Below, piece by piece: positions 1-9,724 of a DNA stretch of 64,000 nucleotides. The notes beneath the pieces were generated by a model. It was not told the origin of the DNA, did no database searches, and saw nothing but the letters and a program-made list of their open reading frames with translations. Origin of the DNA: Roseicyclus salinarum (lineage in GTDB: Bacteria > Pseudomonadota > Alphaproteobacteria > Rhodobacterales > Rhodobacteraceae); contig NZ_JARRSA010000002.1 of the NCBI RefSeq assembly GCF_029624655.1, forward strand, positions 143,865-207,864, read 5' to 3'. Positions within the stretch are counted from its first letter, which is position 1, and each line of letters begins with the position of its first letter. Made by a program: the position numbers and the translations under genes.

Positions 1-260
1 GCGGTTCCGGCGGGATCGAGACCCTCGGGCAAGGGGACGGCGGCGCCGATGGCGACGTGGTCGCGATCGCTTTCGCTGGTGAAGGCCGCGACCTGCTCCT
101 CGCTCAGGGTGCTGATCGCGCCGAAGAAGCGGAAGTGCCGCGAGGTCTCGGACAGGTGATCGAAGCCGAGCCGCAGAAGCGCGGCGTCCTCGGGCGTCAC
201 TTCGCGGATCAAGACGGGCCTGCCGTCCCGAAGGGTCGTATGAAGCGGTTCAAGGATCAA
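1..260 (-). CDS. GNAT N-acetyltransferase, N-terminal part only
   Basis: Reading the minus strand from a TTG at 260 gives an open frame of 86 residues that runs off the window. It contains LIREVTPEDAALLR followed by RHFRFFGAIS, which is the N-terminal signature of GNAT acetyltransferases, including those fused to CoA-ligase-like proteins. The family transfers an acetyl group from acetyl-CoA to an amine or a lysine. The acetyl-CoA-binding part lies outside the window, so the substrate cannot be inferred. The TTG start has only a weak purine-rich ribosome site, so the true start could differ. The frame was found by reading the minus strand directly. Confidence 0.6.
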   Translation of the reverse strand, partial: MILEPLHTTLRDGRPVLIREVTPEDAALLRLGFDHLSETSRHFRFFGAISTLSEEQVAAFTSESDRDHVAIGAAVPLPEGLDPAGT

Positions 261-398
261 TCGCGGCCTCGGCTCGGACGGACGGGCGGGGGGTGGCTGC
301 GGCTGACTATAGCGCGAAGCCCCCCCGCGGCGTCAGTCCTCGCGCGCGCCTTTCGTCCCGGTCATCGCGGGGGCGCGCTTCGATCCGCGCCCGTGCCC

Positions 399-1037
399 TC
401 AGTCGAAGACCTCGTCGGCCTCGACGCCCCAGAGCGCGCGCTGATCGACCCAGCCGCGGTGGCCGCCCACCTCCATCAGGCACCACGACGGGCGGCATTC
501 CCTGAGGCGGCCGATCACGCCAAGCTCGGCGCGGGCGCGCACCGGACTGTTCGCGTCGGGGCGGCTGTAGAGGGGGAGCATGTCGCGGTCGACGATGGCG
601 GTGCGCACGCCGGAGAGAAGCGAGTAGTGCATCCATCCGCCGACGCCGTCGCGGTCGACGACCCGGCGCCAGTGGCCGTGTTCGGCGACGATCATCACCG
701 GCATCTCCCGGCGGGTGAAGACCCAGTCGATGCGGTGGCTGCGCGACGGGCCGCGGCGGGCATTCGCCTCGGACGCGCCGAGCGAGACGTAGCGCGGCAG
801 CGGGAAGCCCGTGACGGGGCCCCGCCGCACGTCGGCGGGCGCCGCGCGGACCGGGACCGGGTCGGGCGCGGCCGCCTCGCGCGCCAGCGCGGGCAGGATG
901 CGGGCCGCCGCCGCCTCCGGCGTCGCCGCTTCCGGGGCGCCCTCCGTCTGTGCGCCCGCGAAACCGAGGGTTATGAACGCCACGACGATCATCACCGTCA
1001 TAGCGCCGCCAAGCGTACTTGCCAGGTTGCGGGTCAC
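399..1037 (-). CDS. Secreted SH3-domain protein
   Basis: The product (213 residues from a GTG start) opens with a hydrophobic signal peptide ending near GFAGAQ. After a proline/alanine-rich linker comes a bacterial SH3-like domain with the repeated pattern of hydrophobic strands and glycines (FTRREMPVMIV, GGWMHYSLLSG, RGWVDQRALWG). Such proteins (COG3807-like) sit in the periplasm and are thought to bind peptidoglycan or act as scaffolds; no enzyme motif is visible. I chose the GTG at 1037 because AGAGG lies about nine bases upstream; an in-frame ATG at 1001 would shorten the signal peptide. The gene is divergent from the dehydrogenase gene, with about 150 bases between them. Confidence 0.75.
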   Translation of the reverse strand: MTRNLASTLGGAMTVMIVVAFITLGFAGAQTEGAPEAATPEAAAARILPALAREAAAPDPVPVRAAPADVRRGPVTGFPLPRYVSLGASEANARRGPSRSHRIDWVFTRREMPVMIVAEHGHWRRVVDRDGVGGWMHYSLLSGVRTAIVDRDMLPLYSRPDANSPVRARAELGVIGRLRECRPSWCLMEVGGHRGWVDQRALWGVEADEVFD

Positions 1038-1193
1038 TCTGCTGCCTCTGTCGTCATCGCCCCCGTCCGGTCTTGGCGCCGGCGCACGGGGAATGCGGTT
1101 ATTGTCGCGGGCGGGAGGCTCGTTCTTGCGCCATCCCCGCGGATGCGAGAGTGTCACTCCCGGTTGCGGAATGCCAGCAGGGGGAAGCGTCAG

Positions 1194-2180
1194 ATGGCAG
1201 GTGAGCGCTTGAGTGTTGTCGTCACGCGACGGTTGCCCGAGGCCGTCGAGGCTCGGATGCGGGAGCTTTTCGACGTCGAGCTGAACGAGGACGACCTCCC
1301 CATGACCAAGCCCGCGCTGGTCGCGGCGATGAACCGGGCGGACGTGCTGGTGCCCTGCATCGCCGACCGGATCGACGCCAGTATGCTAGGCCAGGCGGGC
1401 GACAGGCTTAAGCTGATCGCGAATTACGGGGCCGGGGTGGATCACATCGACGTCTCGACCGCGCGGCAGCGCGGGATCCTGGTGTCGAACACCCCCGGCG
1501 TCATGACCGACGACACCGCCGACATGGTGATGGCGCTGATCCTCGGCGTCCTGCGCCGCGTGCCCGAGGGCATGGCCGTCATGCAGGAGGGCAACTGGAA
1601 GGGCTGGGCGCCGACGGCCTTCATGGGCGGCCGCGTCGGCGGCAAGCGCCTCGGCATTCTGGGCATGGGCCGGATCGGGCAGGCGGTTGCGCTCCGCGCG
1701 AAGGCCTTCGGGATGCAGGTCCACTACCACAACCGCCGCCGCGTCCACGAGGACATCGAGACGGCGCTGGGGGCGAGCTACTGGGAAAGCCTCGACCAGA
1801 TGATCGCACGCATGGACGTGGTCTCGGTCAACTGCCCGCACACGCCCTCGACCTTCCACCTGATGAACGCCCGCCGTCTGAAGCTGATGAAGCCCGAGGC
1901 CATCATCGTGAACACCTCGCGCGGCGAGGTCATCGACGAGAACGCCCTGACGCGGATGCTGCGCGCTGGCGAGATCGCGGGGGCGGGGCTCGACGTCTTC
2001 GAGAAGGGGCGCGAGGTGAACCCCCGCCTGCGCGAGCTGCCCAACGTGGTGCTTCTGCCGCACATGGGCTCGGCCACGCGCGAGGGACGCACCGAGATGG
2101 GCGAGAAGGTCATCATCAACATCAAGACCTTCGCCGACGGCCACCGCCCGCCGGACATGGTCGTGCCCTCGATGCTGTGA
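1194..2180 (+). CDS. D-isomer 2-hydroxyacid dehydrogenase (glyoxylate/hydroxypyruvate reductase-like)
   Basis: This 328-residue cytosolic NAD(P)-dependent oxidoreductase should interconvert a 2-keto acid and a D-2-hydroxy acid. The nucleotide fold is marked by LGILGMGRIGQ (residues 153-163). The catalytic residues of the family are all present: Arg243 in NTSRGEV, Glu270 in LDVFE and His290 in LPHMGSAT. Length and architecture match GyaR/GhrB-type enzymes, but exact substrate choice cannot be read from sequence; glyoxylate or hydroxypyruvate is most likely. The start at 1194 follows an AGGGGGAA ribosome site. Its stop overlaps the next gene start by one base (TGATG), so the two are probably cotranslated. 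Confidence 0.88.
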   Translation: MAGERLSVVVTRRLPEAVEARMRELFDVELNEDDLPMTKPALVAAMNRADVLVPCIADRIDASMLGQAGDRLKLIANYGAGVDHIDVSTARQRGILVSNTPGVMTDDTADMVMALILGVLRRVPEGMAVMQEGNWKGWAPTAFMGGRVGGKRLGILGMGRIGQAVALRAKAFGMQVHYHNRRRVHEDIETALGASYWESLDQMIARMDVVSVNCPHTPSTFHLMNARRLKLMKPEAIIVNTSRGEVIDENALTRMLRAGEIAGAGLDVFEKGREVNPRLRELPNVVLLPHMGSATREGRTEMGEKVIINIKTFADGHRPPDMVVPSML

Positions 2181-3640
2181 TGGCCGCCGGGTCGGCGCCG
2201 GGCGAGCGCTGGTCGCGCGCCGCGATCCTGCTTGCGCTCGCCTTCGCGGGGCAGGCCGTGATCCTGTCGGTCCTGCGCAGCGGCACCAGCGTCGATGGCG
2301 CCGAGCAACTGGTCTACACGCAGGTGCTCGACTGGGGGTACGGGCGCTCGCAGCCGCCGCTCTACACATGGCTTCTGATCGGCGTGCAGCAGGTCCTCGG
2401 CGTCAGCCAGATCGCGGAGAACGCGCTGAAATTCGGGCTGCTCCTCGCGGGGTTCCTGGGCATCCGCGCGCTGTCGATGCGGCTTGGCCATGACGGGCGG
2501 GTGGCGACGGCCACCATGATGTCGCTGTTCGCCGTCGTCGAGATCGGCCTCGAAAGCCAGCGGAACTACGCCCATTCCGTCCTGCTTTTCGCGCTGATGA
2601 CCTGGGCCGCGGTGCTTTACCTCGACATCCTGCGGCATGGCGGGGGACGGCGCTTCGCGCTGCTGGGGATCGTGTCGGGCCTGATGCTCCTGTCGAAATA
2701 CAACAGCGCCCTGTTCCTCGGCGCGCTGGTGGCGGCCGATCTCTCGATGCCGCGCGCGCGCGCGCTCCTGCGCCCGCAGGCGGTGCTGGCCGTGGGGATC
2801 GCTGCCGCGATCGTCACGCCGCACCTCGTCTGGGCGCTGTCGAACGCCGACGCCGTCTTCGCCCTCACCGCGGGTTTCGTCCCCGCGGCGCCCGAGGGCG
2901 CGGCGGGCGCGCTGCGTGGCGCGGGGCTTTACCTCGGCGCGACGGCAAGCCTTTACCTGCTTGTGTCGCTGATCGCCGCGGCGGCGTTCTTCCTGTCGGG
3001 CGGGCGGGTCTCCGACATCCAGCGGCCGGTTGAGGCCGCGCCCGCCCTCCTGTCGCGCTGGGGCCTGATCCTGTGGGCCCTCGGCCTGGTCGTGGCGATG
3101 GCCACCGCCGCGACAGAGGTGCGGATGCGCTGGCTGGTGCCGGTCTGCGTGCCGCTTCTGCCGATCGTGATGGGCGCGGCGCTTCGGGGGCGGCCCCGCG
3201 CGACGGCGCTGGTGCTTGCGGCTGGCGTGCTGCTGGGCGTCCTGTCGACCTCGGCGCAGTGGGTCGAAAGCACCCGGATCAACCCCCGGACCGACTACGA
3301 CTATGCCGCACTCGACGCCGCGTTGCGGGATGCGGGCCTGCCCGAGCCCGTGATCGCGCCAAGCTACTGGGTGCTCGCCAATCTTCGGCTGCAGGCGCCG
3401 CGCGCCTTCGCGACGCCCGAATTTCCGCAGGCGCAACATGTGGTTGCGAAGGCCGGGGCGGCGACCCTTCTCTGGGAGGACGGCGGCGACGGCGCCGCCA
3501 CGCGCGACTACGCGCGGCGCCTCGGATTCTGCCCCCTGCCGGCGGCCCGCCCTCGCGACTTCGACCTTGTCCGGCGGCACGACGGCGCGCCCCTGCGCGT
3601 CAGCGCACTTGCGGCAAGCCGCGCCGCGTGCACGGACTAG
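2180..3640 (+). CDS. Membrane glycosyltransferase of the PMT/ArnT (GT39/GT83) type
   Basis: This is an integral membrane protein of 486 residues with about a dozen hydrophobic segments. The N-terminal periplasmic loop contains DGAEQLVYTQ and then SQPPLYTWL, the acidic and aromatic motif pattern of polyprenyl-phosphate-sugar-dependent glycosyltransferases (ArnT, PMT_2). Such enzymes move a sugar from a lipid-phosphate donor to an envelope acceptor in the periplasm. The acceptor is unknown here. The gene starts on the last base of the preceding dehydrogenase stop codon; a GTG one codon upstream is also possible. Codon use and GC match the host. Confidence 0.8.
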   Translation: MAAGSAPGERWSRAAILLALAFAGQAVILSVLRSGTSVDGAEQLVYTQVLDWGYGRSQPPLYTWLLIGVQQVLGVSQIAENALKFGLLLAGFLGIRALSMRLGHDGRVATATMMSLFAVVEIGLESQRNYAHSVLLFALMTWAAVLYLDILRHGGGRRFALLGIVSGLMLLSKYNSALFLGALVAADLSMPRARALLRPQAVLAVGIAAAIVTPHLVWALSNADAVFALTAGFVPAAPEGAAGALRGAGLYLGATASLYLLVSLIAAAAFFLSGGRVSDIQRPVEAAPALLSRWGLILWALGLVVAMATAATEVRMRWLVPVCVPLLPIVMGAALRGRPRATALVLAAGVLLGVLSTSAQWVESTRINPRTDYDYAALDAALRDAGLPEPVIAPSYWVLANLRLQAPRAFATPEFPQAQHVVAKAGAATLLWEDGGDGAATRDYARRLGFCPLPAARPRDFDLVRRHDGAPLRVSALAASRAACTD

Positions 3641-3761
3641 GGGCGGCTTCTGCGATCATGTCGCTTTCAGCCCGCATTGTGTCGATTGGGCGAGGCGTAT
3701 CCCCTCGCGCTCGGGCAATGAGGGCGAGATTTGAGAATCCCGTATCGGAGCGGCGCGCCAG

Positions 3762-6263
3762 ATGAAAACCCATGTCAAAGCCCTCGTCGTCGGCGGCGGC
3801 GCCGTCGGCGCATCCATCGCCTACCACCTCGCGCGCGAGGGGTGGCAGGACGTCATGCTGCTGGAGCGGGACGAGCTGACAAGCGGCTCCACATGGCACG
3901 CCGCCGGTCTTCTTCCGTTGTTCAACATGGGCTACGCGACCAGCCACATCCACGACTACTCGGTCAGGTTCTACAAGTCGCTCGAGGAGGAGACGGGCCT
4001 GAACGCAGGCTTCTACGTCGTGGGCAACCTTCGCATGGCGCAGACGGACGCGCGCATGGACGAATACATGCTCTATGCCTCGACCGCCGAGACCGTGGGC
4101 ATCCCCTTCGAATTCATGACGCCCGACGAGATCAAGGCGCGCTGGCCGCTGGTGCGGACCGAGGACCTGAAGGGCGCGATCTTCCATCCCACGGACGGCT
4201 ACATCAACCCCGCCGACGTGACGATGGCGATGGCCAAGGGCGCGCGCCAGCGCGGCGTCGCGATCGAGCGGAAATGGCAGGTCGACGGCTACGAGTGGAC
4301 CGGCGCGGAGTGGCGCGTCAGCTGCACGAAGATGGTGGAGAAGGGCGGCAACCTCGTGCCCTCCGACGAGCAGGTTGTCGTGACCGCCGAGCATGTCGTG
4401 ACCGCCACAGGCAACCACGCGCAGCGCACGGCGCGGCTTCTGGGGATCAAGCACCCGGCGATCCCGGTCGAGCATCAGTTCATCGTGACCGAGCCCGACC
4501 CCGCGCTGGTCGAGTATCGCCGCTCGAACCCCGAGCATCCGGTCCTGCGGGACGCCGACGCCAAGTGGTATGTCCGCGAGGAACGCGGCGGCTGGATCCT
4601 CGGCCCCTACGAGCGGAACGCGCCCGCGCGGTTCCTCTACGACGTGCCCGAAAGCTTCCGCGCCGACCTCTTTCCCCTCGATCTCGAGCGGATCGAGGAG
4701 GAATACATGTCGATGATCCACCGCATTCCATCCTCCGAGACGGTGGGCCTGAAGGACGACTACAACGGACCGATCTGCTACACGCCAGATGGCAACCCGC
4801 TGGTCGGCCCCGCGCCGGGCCTGCGCAACATGTGGCTGGCCGAGGGCTTTTCCTTCGGGATCACGGCGGCGGGCGGCACCGGCCACTACCTCGCGCAGAT
4901 GATGGTCGAGGGCGAGGCCGAGATCGACATGGCCTCGCTCGACCCGCGCCGCTTCGGCGGCTGGATGACGACCGAATACGCCGCCCGCAAGAACGAGGAG
5001 GCCTACGAGCACGTCTACATCCTGCACCATCCCGACGAAGAGCGCGAAGCCTGCCGCCCGCTGCGCACCGCGCCCGCGTACGAGCGGCAGAAGGCGCTGG
5101 GCGCGCAGTTCGGCTGTGTGAACGGCTGGGAGCGGCCGAACTACTACGGTCCGGCGGACGCGCCCGAGGGGTTCGATCACGACACGCGCAGCTTCCGTCG
5201 CGGCGGCTGGTGGGACTATGCGAGGGCCGAGGCCGAGGCGGTCCGCAACGGCGTCGGACTGATCGACGCGACGGCCTTCACCAAGCACCTCGTGCGCGGG
5301 CCGGGGGCGACCGCATTCCTCGACGGCTTCACCTGCAACAGGCTGCCCAGGGTGGGGCGGATCAACCTGACCTACGCGCTGACCGAGCACGGCACGACGC
5401 GGACGGAATACACCATCGTGCGCCTCGCCGAGCACGAATACTACCTCGTCTCGGCAGGGGCATGGACGGCCTACGACGCCGATTTCATGCGCAAGGCGGC
5501 CGAGGACTTCGTGGCCGGGGGCGGCGCATATGTCGACATCCACGACGTCACGACCCAGTGGGGCGTCTTCGCCATCGCGGGGCCCAGGTCGCGCGACGTC
5601 CTGAAGGAGATCGTGAAGGACGCCGACCCCGAGACGGTGCTGGGCAACAAGCGGTTCCCGTGGCTTTCGATGCGCCAGATCGAGCTTGGCATGTGCCCGG
5701 TCCGCGCCATCCGCGTGGCCTACACCGGAGAGCTGGGCTGGGAGCTTCACCACCCGATCGAGATGCAGACCTACCTGTGGGACCAGCTGATGGCTGCGGG
5801 CGAAAGGCACGGGATGAAGCTCGTCGGCGCGCGGGCGCAGAACTGGTTGCGGCAGGAGAAGTCCTATCGCGCGTTCGGCACCGAGCTTGGCCGCGACGCC
5901 ACCCCCCTCGAGGCGGGGCTGGACCGGTTCGTCGACACGGACAAGGACTTCCGCGGCAAGGCGAAGATGCTGGAGACGGGGATCCGCGCCAAGTGCGTCA
6001 CGGTCCTGATCGATGGGCCGGAGGACGCCGATCCGTGGGGCCGCGAGGCGCTCTATTCGGGTGACGAGAAGGTGGGGCGCCTGACCTCGGGCGGCTATTC
6101 GGTGGCGTTCGGCAAGCAGATCGGGATGGGCTATGTACGCCCCGACCTTGCCACGGTCGGCACCAAGCTGAAGGTCCGCATGTTCCGCGAGCTGTTCGAC
6201 GCCGAGGTGGTCGAGGACAGCCCCTACGACCCTGCGAACGCGGTCATCCGCGTGGACGGTTGA
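3762..6263 (+). CDS. FAD-dependent oxidoreductase fused to a GcvT domain (dimethylglycine/sarcosine dehydrogenase-like)
   Basis: The 833-residue protein has two parts. Residues 1-400 form a DAO-type FAD domain with VVGGGAVGASIAYHL and the STWHAAGL segment, in which His46 sits where dimethylglycine dehydrogenase attaches FAD covalently. Residues 430-833 form a GcvT/aminomethyltransferase domain that binds folate (for example RGPGATAFLDGFTCN and GELGWELHHPIEMQ). Together they would oxidatively demethylate an N-methyl amino acid and pass the one-carbon unit to tetrahydrofolate. Substrate could be dimethylglycine, sarcosine or another methylated amine; choline/betaine or marine osmolyte breakdown is the expected pathway. 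The start follows GGAG at 3747. Monocistronic. Confidence 0.9.
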   Translation: MKTHVKALVVGGGAVGASIAYHLAREGWQDVMLLERDELTSGSTWHAAGLLPLFNMGYATSHIHDYSVRFYKSLEEETGLNAGFYVVGNLRMAQTDARMDEYMLYASTAETVGIPFEFMTPDEIKARWPLVRTEDLKGAIFHPTDGYINPADVTMAMAKGARQRGVAIERKWQVDGYEWTGAEWRVSCTKMVEKGGNLVPSDEQVVVTAEHVVTATGNHAQRTARLLGIKHPAIPVEHQFIVTEPDPALVEYRRSNPEHPVLRDADAKWYVREERGGWILGPYERNAPARFLYDVPESFRADLFPLDLERIEEEYMSMIHRIPSSETVGLKDDYNGPICYTPDGNPLVGPAPGLRNMWLAEGFSFGITAAGGTGHYLAQMMVEGEAEIDMASLDPRRFGGWMTTEYAARKNEEAYEHVYILHHPDEEREACRPLRTAPAYERQKALGAQFGCVNGWERPNYYGPADAPEGFDHDTRSFRRGGWWDYARAEAEAVRNGVGLIDATAFTKHLVRGPGATAFLDGFTCNRLPRVGRINLTYALTEHGTTRTEYTIVRLAEHEYYLVSAGAWTAYDADFMRKAAEDFVAGGGAYVDIHDVTTQWGVFAIAGPRSRDVLKEIVKDADPETVLGNKRFPWLSMRQIELGMCPVRAIRVAYTGELGWELHHPIEMQTYLWDQLMAAGERHGMKLVGARAQNWLRQEKSYRAFGTELGRDATPLEAGLDRFVDTDKDFRGKAKMLETGIRAKCVTVLIDGPEDADPWGREALYSGDEKVGRLTSGGYSVAFGKQIGMGYVRPDLATVGTKLKVRMFRELFDAEVVEDSPYDPANAVIRVDG

Positions 6264-6563
6264 TCGCGGTCGCGAGCCACGCCGCACCTGCCGGGTTCGC
6301 CTGGCGGGCCCCGTTTCGGTCGATGCTGGCGCTTGGCCTGTCCCTTGGACGCCTCGGCTGGGGCGCGGGACCTGCCGGGTCTTGCCACGGCGGCTCCGCC
6401 TGGCGAGCCTCGCGGTGGCGCCCTCGGTCCTCGTGCGTCCGCTCCTCGGCGCCTACGCCATGCTTTTCGCGCAGAGCCTCGCCGCCGACGCGGCCAGCGC
6501 CGGCAGGGCCGAACGGATGCACGGCGTTTCGCTGGCCGCCGTTCTCGCGCTGAACGCGTGGCG
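6264..6563. other. Intergenic stretch between convergent genes
   Basis: Three hundred bases separate the convergent FAD/GcvT gene and the patatin gene. Short alanine- and leucine-rich open frames exist on the plus strand in two different frames, which together could be remains of a small hydrophobic protein, but none has a clear ribosome site or recognisable domain. No convincing terminator hairpin was found. Confidence 0.4.
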
Positions 6564-8369
6564 TCACGCGGCGGCGGCCCGCAGAAGCGCGGCCATCGCG
6601 GGATCGCCGTCGGCCTTCGCCGTCTGAAACACCTCCGAGGCGTGCTGGTAGCCCATCTCGTAGAACAGCTTGTGCTTGTTCCATGCGAGAAATCCCGCCC
6701 CGCTCAGGCCCGGAGGCCGGATCATCATGTCGGTCGACCGCAGCGCCTTGAGCATGTCGGACTGCCCGACGAGCAACGAGCGCATGACGGTGGACACCAG
6801 GCCGGGCGCCCGCGGCGCACCCTTGCCGAAGGGCATGACCGACCGCTTCAGAAGCTCGGCGCGTCCCGGCAGGCGGGCGTAGTCGACATGGAAGCGCTGG
6901 CCGGTCTTCTTCTGCACGTTGACCACGACGTTCGGTCCCGACTTCAGCCGATGCATCGTGCGGAACGGCATGTTGTCGATGCAGCCGCCGTCGACCAGCA
7001 TCTGGCCGTCGGCATTGTAGAAGGCGGGAAGGATGCCCGGGATCGCGGAGGACGCGCGCACGGCCTCCCACAGGGGGCCGCGCCGGATCTCGACCATCTC
7101 GTTCGACGACAGGTCGGCGGCCACGGCGAAATAGGGCAGCCAGAGGTCCTCGATCGGCTCATCGCCGTAATGCTTGTGCAGCGCCGCATCGAGGACCTTG
7201 TGGTCGAGAAAGCCGTATTTCGGAACGGTGACGCGGCGCATTGCGCCGGAGCGGACGAAGATCTCCTCGACCCGCGGCCCGATTTCCTCGGCGGACAGGC
7301 CGAGCGCGATGGCGCCCGACATCGCCGAGCCGACCGAGCTTCCGCCCACGATGTCGAGCGGGATGCCGATGTCGTCGAGCGCCTTCCACACGCCGACATG
7401 CGCGACACCGAAGGCGCCGCCTCCCGACAGGGTCAGGCCGATGGCCTGCCCGGCAAGGAACCGCCCCAACCGCGCCATGTCGGCCCCGTCCGCGGTCATC
7501 GCGACGTGGTGATGCATGAAGACCGGACGCGAGTTCAGCCAGATGCCCGTCCCGGAGGCGCGCTGCATCCTGTGGGGATGGATCAGCACCAGCCGCCGCT
7601 GGCTTTCGGGGATCAGGTCGAGGGCGAGGGCCTCGATCTCCGAGGGCGGCGCATGGCGCGCGGCCTGCGCCACGAACACGGCGTGATCGGCCTGCTTGAG
7701 CGCGGCGCGCGACCAGTCCGACGCATCCGTGCCCGTGACGTAGACCACCGTATCGGCGGTGCGTTCCTGCGCGTTGAGCCAGGACGTCGCCTCGGGTCCG
7801 CCGGGATCGGCCGAGGGACCCAGCGCCGCGCGCAGCGCCGCCTCGGTGACGGTCCGCACCGACTGGTGGCGTTCCATCGCCGCCACGAGGTCCGGGACGA
7901 AGCGCTCGGGCAGGGGCGCCCCCGCCGCGGGAATGATGCAGACCGTGCGCGCCGGCGTACGCCCGGGATCGGGCACCACCCGCGCCGAGGTCCGCGCCAG
8001 CCGCGCGGCTAGCTCGGATGCGATGGCCTGCTGCAGGCCCGCCGTCTCGGTGCACAACAGCTCGTAGGCCGCCCGGTCGATCCTCAGCACGACCGAGTCG
8101 CGCGCCGCCACCACGTCCGCCGTCCGCGCGCCGCCGGCGAGGAAGGCGATCTCGCCGATGACGTTGCCCGCCCCGATCTCGGCGAGGTCGACACCGTCGC
8201 GCCGCACGCGGAAACGGCCGGTCTCGACGAGATACATCGCCTCGGCCGCGCTTCCGGCCTCGATCATGCGTGTGCCGCGCGGCACGGTCTCGCGCGCGAG
8301 GCGCGCAATCGCCGGCCCTGCGAGAAGGGCGAACAGGCCCTCCTCGGTCTCGTCATGCTCCGATCTCAC
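6564..8369 (-). CDS. Cyclic-nucleotide-domain patatin-like phospholipase (NTE/RssA type)
   Basis: The 601-residue product joins a cyclic-nucleotide-binding domain (about residues 10-120, with GNVIGEIAFLAG) to a middle region and a C-terminal patatin domain. The patatin part has the oxyanion-hole glycines SGGGAFG, the nucleophile Ser345 in GGSSVGS and the dyad aspartate Asp460 in DGG. This is the layout of bacterial neuropathy-target-esterase-like lipases, which cleave acyl chains from lysophospholipids at the membrane. The cNMP domain suggests ligand control, though many are degenerate. I chose the GTG at 8369 because GGGAGG lies five bases upstream; a longer open frame reaches 8444. The gene stands alone on the minus strand. 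Confidence 0.88.
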   Translation of the reverse strand: MRSEHDETEEGLFALLAGPAIARLARETVPRGTRMIEAGSAAEAMYLVETGRFRVRRDGVDLAEIGAGNVIGEIAFLAGGARTADVVAARDSVVLRIDRAAYELLCTETAGLQQAIASELAARLARTSARVVPDPGRTPARTVCIIPAAGAPLPERFVPDLVAAMERHQSVRTVTEAALRAALGPSADPGGPEATSWLNAQERTADTVVYVTGTDASDWSRAALKQADHAVFVAQAARHAPPSEIEALALDLIPESQRRLVLIHPHRMQRASGTGIWLNSRPVFMHHHVAMTADGADMARLGRFLAGQAIGLTLSGGGAFGVAHVGVWKALDDIGIPLDIVGGSSVGSAMSGAIALGLSAEEIGPRVEEIFVRSGAMRRVTVPKYGFLDHKVLDAALHKHYGDEPIEDLWLPYFAVAADLSSNEMVEIRRGPLWEAVRASSAIPGILPAFYNADGQMLVDGGCIDNMPFRTMHRLKSGPNVVVNVQKKTGQRFHVDYARLPGRAELLKRSVMPFGKGAPRAPGLVSTVMRSLLVGQSDMLKALRSTDMMIRPPGLSGAGFLAWNKHKLFYEMGYQHASEVFQTAKADGDPAMAALLRAAAA

Positions 8370-8489
8370 GCGAACCTCCCTGCCGGCGCGCCAGCATCGC
8401 CTCCCTGCGTCCTGCAAGCATACAGGCAGAAACAGGCAATTCACCAGTGGGTTGGCGCGCGGGCGGCCCGTCGGGCGGATGACCTTGCG

Positions 8490-9122
8490 TCACGTCCGTT
8501 CGAAGACCAGCAGCAGGTTGTTGGCGGGCATCCGGACGGTCTCGACATGCGAGAGGCCGGCGGCGACCAGCCGGGCCGCGACCTCCGCCACGTCCTTGTA
8601 GCCCAGACCGGTTCCCCGCGCCCTGAGGCTTTCGTGGAACGCGGCGTCGCCCTCGCTCGTCGTCTCGCCGTCGCGGAGGAAGGGCCCGTAGATCGCCGCG
8701 ATGCCGCCCGGCGCGAGAACCCGCGCAATGCCATCGAGCGCGGTCCGCGCGCCCGCGTCGGTCACGAGGTGCAAGAGGTTGACGAGGACGACCAGCGCGG
8801 CCCCCGCCTCGTCCTCGGCCCAGCCGGGGCGCGTCACGTCGAGATCGCGCGGCGCGGCGACGTTCCCTGGCGCCTCCGCCGCGATCCACCCGGCGATTGA
8901 AGCGCGCTGGCCGGGATCGGGGTCGGTCGGCTGCCATTCCAGCCCCGGCATCGCCCGCGCGAACCGCACCACGTGCTCGCCGCTTCCCGACGCGATCTCC
9001 AGCGCCCGCCCGCGCCCCGGCGCAAGCCGCGCAAGCTCGCGCGCGATGGCGTCGCGGTTGCGCAGCGCGGCCGGCGCGGACCGCCGCGGATCGCCGCCGT
9101 CGGTGGGGGGCGCCTGCGTCAC
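8490..9122 (-). CDS. DUF938 class I SAM-dependent methyltransferase
   Basis: This 210-residue protein belongs to the DUF938 family. It starts RRSAPAALRNRDAIARELA, then has the SAM-binding motif ALEIASGSGEH and the segment WQPTDPDP typical of the family, with a Rossmann methyltransferase core to the end. Its methyl acceptor is not known. The GTG start at 9122 lies seven bases after the stop of the upstream secreted-protein gene, so the two are probably one transcript. An open frame extends further upstream, but it overlaps that gene and reads as arginine/serine-rich noise. Confidence 0.85.
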   Translation of the reverse strand: MTQAPPTDGGDPRRSAPAALRNRDAIARELARLAPGRGRALEIASGSGEHVVRFARAMPGLEWQPTDPDPGQRASIAGWIAAEAPGNVAAPRDLDVTRPGWAEDEAGAALVVLVNLLHLVTDAGARTALDGIARVLAPGGIAAIYGPFLRDGETTSEGDAAFHESLRARGTGLGYKDVAEVAARLVAAGLSHVETVRMPANNLLLVFERT

Positions 9123-9129
9123 GCGCCGC

Positions 9130-9642
9130 CTACCGGGTGCTTTCCATGATGATGGCGAGCGCGCCCGACCCGGCCAGCTTCGCCGACAGCCAGTCCAGCA
9201 TCCCGCACTCGGCATAGGCGGCCTGGAACTCGGCCGGGGTCATGCCCTGGGGCGGGTCGAGCCGGATGCCCCCGAGGTCCGAGGCGCCGTCTGACGCCCC
9301 TTCCACGGTCGCGGCGTAGTTCTCCAGAAGCTGGCTCACCCCCGCGCCGCCGGTCTGCGCCTCGACCGCCTCGATCAGGCAGGCGCCGTTCTCGCGCATC
9401 GCGGCGTCCCATTCCAGCGAAGGCCGGTATCCCGACAGCGCCGGGATCTCCGCCTCGAGCGCATCGAAGACGAGGGCGTTCATCCGTTCGTCCAGCGTCT
9501 CCAGCCGCTCCAGAGCGGATTGTGCGGCCCCGGGGCCGGCGGCGAGCGTGGCGCAAGCCGCGAGCGCCGCCATCAGCGCCGCCAGTCTCGGCGTCGGACG
9601 GAGGGCAAGGCTGGCAATCGGACGGAGCGTCAGGCGGGGCAT
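9130..9642 (-). CDS. Hypothetical secreted protein
   Basis: The 170-residue product begins with a positively charged, alanine-rich signal peptide ending near GPGAAQ. The mature part is mostly helical, with two cysteines (in GACLIEAVEAQ and in YAECGMLD) that could form a disulfide in the periplasm. I do not recognise the family. The ATG at 9642 lies about nine bases after GAGG; an ATG three codons upstream is also possible. It is followed directly by the DUF938 methyltransferase gene. Confidence 0.65.
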   Translation of the reverse strand: MPRLTLRPIASLALRPTPRLAALMAALAACATLAAGPGAAQSALERLETLDERMNALVFDALEAEIPALSGYRPSLEWDAAMRENGACLIEAVEAQTGGAGVSQLLENYAATVEGASDGASDLGGIRLDPPQGMTPAEFQAAYAECGMLDWLSAKLAGSGALAIIMESTR

Positions 9643-9724
9643 CGCGGTCATCCTCGGTAATCGTGCTCCGCCATGTTCCGACGAAACTCCGCCCGATCGC
9701 AAGCGCGCCCCGCTCACGTCGCGC

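Noticed and set aside
3600..6287. An 895-codon minus-strand open frame
   Set aside because: It lies opposite the FAD/GcvT fusion gene and shows no recognisable motif, only high-GC antisense composition.
6260..6627. Small hydrophobic protein between the GcvT fusion and the patatin gene
   Set aside because: The protein-like segments lie in different frames and lack a ribosome site; no intact frame can be supported.
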